Assembly: GCA_027081495.1 (NCBI GenBank)
Contig: JALWKJ010000130.1
Location: 1-16,065, forward strand
Direction: 5' to 3'
From: Campylobacterales bacterium
GTDB taxonomy: Bacteria; Campylobacterota; Campylobacteria; Campylobacterales; QNZT01
Length of the DNA: 16,065 nt
The position numbers and the translations under genes were made by a program. Positions 15,097 through 16,065 of this stretch are shown here, piece after piece (position 1 is the first letter of the stretch; every line of letters starts with the position of its first letter). The notes beneath the pieces were generated by a model that was not told the DNA's origin, made no database searches, and was given only the letters and a program-made list of their open reading frames with translations.

Positions 15097-15118
15097 GAAG
15101 TTTCCAATGATATCTTTT

Positions 15119-16065
15119 TCATAGATTAAACATTCTTTCAAGGGCTACTCTTGCCCATTTTATGACATTTGGATCAACTTGAATCTCTGTTAATATTTTA
15201 TCCTCTTTTATGGAGAGAAGAGTTTCATACAGATGTATCAGTTCAGTTTCATTCATCGTAGGACATTCCGGTTTTGTGGAAGAGAGGACAAAAGTATTTC
15301 CTTTTCTCATTCGGTTTACGAGGTTAAATTCCGTGCCTATCGCGACTTTTTGATCCGGGTCTAAATTTTTTACATAGTTGATAATTTGACTTGTAGATCC
15401 TACAAAATCGCTTGCGTCGCAGACTTCGGGTTTGCATTCTGGATGCGTGACTATTTTTATGCCCGGATATCTGTTTCTGTAAAATTCTATATCCTCGACT
15501 TCAAAAAGCTGATGAACCGAGCAAAATCCGTTGAAACAGACGATATCGACTTCGTTGGGGTCGGTACCGTCGTTAACCACACACGATTTTAATCCCATCT
15601 GGTTGGCGATATTTTGCCCAAGGCATTGATCGGGTACAAAGAGTATTTTTTTGCCGCTTTCAAGCCCTTTTGTGATGATCTTTTTCGCGTTGGAGCTTGT
15701 GCATACCATACCGCCCATTTCACCGACTCTGGCTTTTACTTCAGCCGATGAGTTTATATATGTTATAGGCAGAATATCTTCATTTTTTATTCCAGATTTA
15801 TTGAGAAATTTTACGCTTGCGTCATATTGGATTTCATCTATCATTTTCGCCATAGCGCAACACGCGATTCTCGGCATTAAAACTCTTTTATCCGGAGATA
15901 AGATTTTAACGCTTTGCCCCATAAAGCCCACTCCGCAAAAAATCAAAAAAGGATTTTTATCTTCTACCGCCATTTGAGCCAGTTGAAGACTGTCACCGCT
16001 AAAATCGGCAAGTTCAAAGACTTCGTCTTTTTGATAATAGTGGGAGACTATAGTGACATTTAGCT
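15119..16065 (-). CDS. nadA: Quinolinate synthase NadA (5' end beyond window)
   Basis: Quinolinate synthase condenses iminoaspartate with dihydroxyacetone phosphate and uses a [4Fe-4S] cluster held by three cysteines. About 314 residues are visible; the frame is open through the ATG at 15973 to the window edge, and upstream codons read HYYQKDEVFELADFSGDS, the family's substrate-binding block, so ATG 15973 is internal and the N-terminus is cut off by the window. Counting from the first visible codon, candidate cluster ligands are Cys69 in IACCAM, Cys181 in NGFCSVH and Cys267 in PECPTM. THPEC (206-210) is also present. IACC replaces the AGC common elsewhere. Promoter and start are not in the window. 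It heads the visible nadA-nadC-flhB block. Confidence 0.96.
   Translation of the reverse strand, partial: LNVTIVSHYYQKDEVFELADFSGDSLQLAQMAVEDKNPFLIFCGVGFMGQSVKILSPDKRVLMPRIACCAMAKMIDEIQYDASVKFLNKSGIKNEDILPITYINSSAEVKARVGEMGGMVCTSSNAKKIITKGLESGKKILFVPDQCLGQNIANQMGLKSCVVNDGTDPNEVDIVCFNGFCSVHQLFEVEDIEFYRNRYPGIKIVTHPECKPEVCDASDFVGSTSQIINYVKNLDPDQKVAIGTEFNLVNRMRKGNTFVLSSTKPECPTMNETELIHLYETLLSIKEDKILTEIQVDPNVIKWARVALERMFNL

Noticed and set aside
15097..15141. Upstream extension of nadC to a TTG at 15141, overlapping nadA
   Set aside because: The extra 15 residues are not typical of NadC and there is a better placed ATG at 15096 with GGAAA six bases before it.

Overview
The window looks like a low-GC chromosome segment from a motile, respiring member of the Campylobacterota (former Epsilonproteobacteria). 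The evidence is the gene run Rrf2-type regulator - flhA - DHH phosphoesterase - small acidic protein (an order I recall from this phylum), the protein sequences of FlhA, FlhB, NadA and NadC, AT-rich extended -10 promoters, and a membrane-anchored dihaem cytochrome c peroxidase. The genus cannot be fixed from sequence reading alone.

Layout. Positions 1-111 hold what may be the last 36 codons of a membrane protein. A clear promoter (155-183) then drives a plus-strand operon: an Rrf2 regulator with three cysteines, flhA (flagellar export gate), a DHH/DHHA1 phosphoesterase and an 81-residue acidic protein whose start overlaps the DHH stop. Next, under its own promoter with two direct repeats one helical turn apart (Pho-box-like), comes an outer-membrane porin resembling the OprP/OprO family. 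It converges with a minus-strand dihaem peroxidase gene.

From about 6.5 kb to the right edge every gene is on the minus strand. In transcription order (right to left) they are nadA (5' end outside the window), nadC, flhB, an unrecognised membrane-anchored protein with a PepSY-like C-terminus, a short-chain dehydrogenase (SDR), an AraC-family regulator, and a 1140-residue SWIM-SNF2 helicase-like ATPase. nadA-nadC-flhB are tightly spaced and probably co-transcribed: NadA makes quinolinate, NadC converts it to nicotinate mononucleotide, and FlhB is the substrate-specificity switch of the same flagellar export machine whose gate is FlhA. The SDR, AraC and SNF2 genes look like an accessory group beside this core block.

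The most interesting points are: the Pho-box-like element in front of an OprP-like porin; the cysteine-bearing Rrf2 regulator heading a flagellar export operon; the unrecognised PepSY-like membrane protein after flhB, whose last three codons plus stop are exactly duplicated in tandem; two minus-strand genes whose -10 boxes lie so close to the ATG that leaderless mRNAs are possible; and a 22-bp-spaced direct repeat upstream of the peroxidase gene. I see no CRISPR array, tRNA, rRNA, insertion sequence, phage gene or coherent defence system. No gene-free stretch exceeds about 210 bases.
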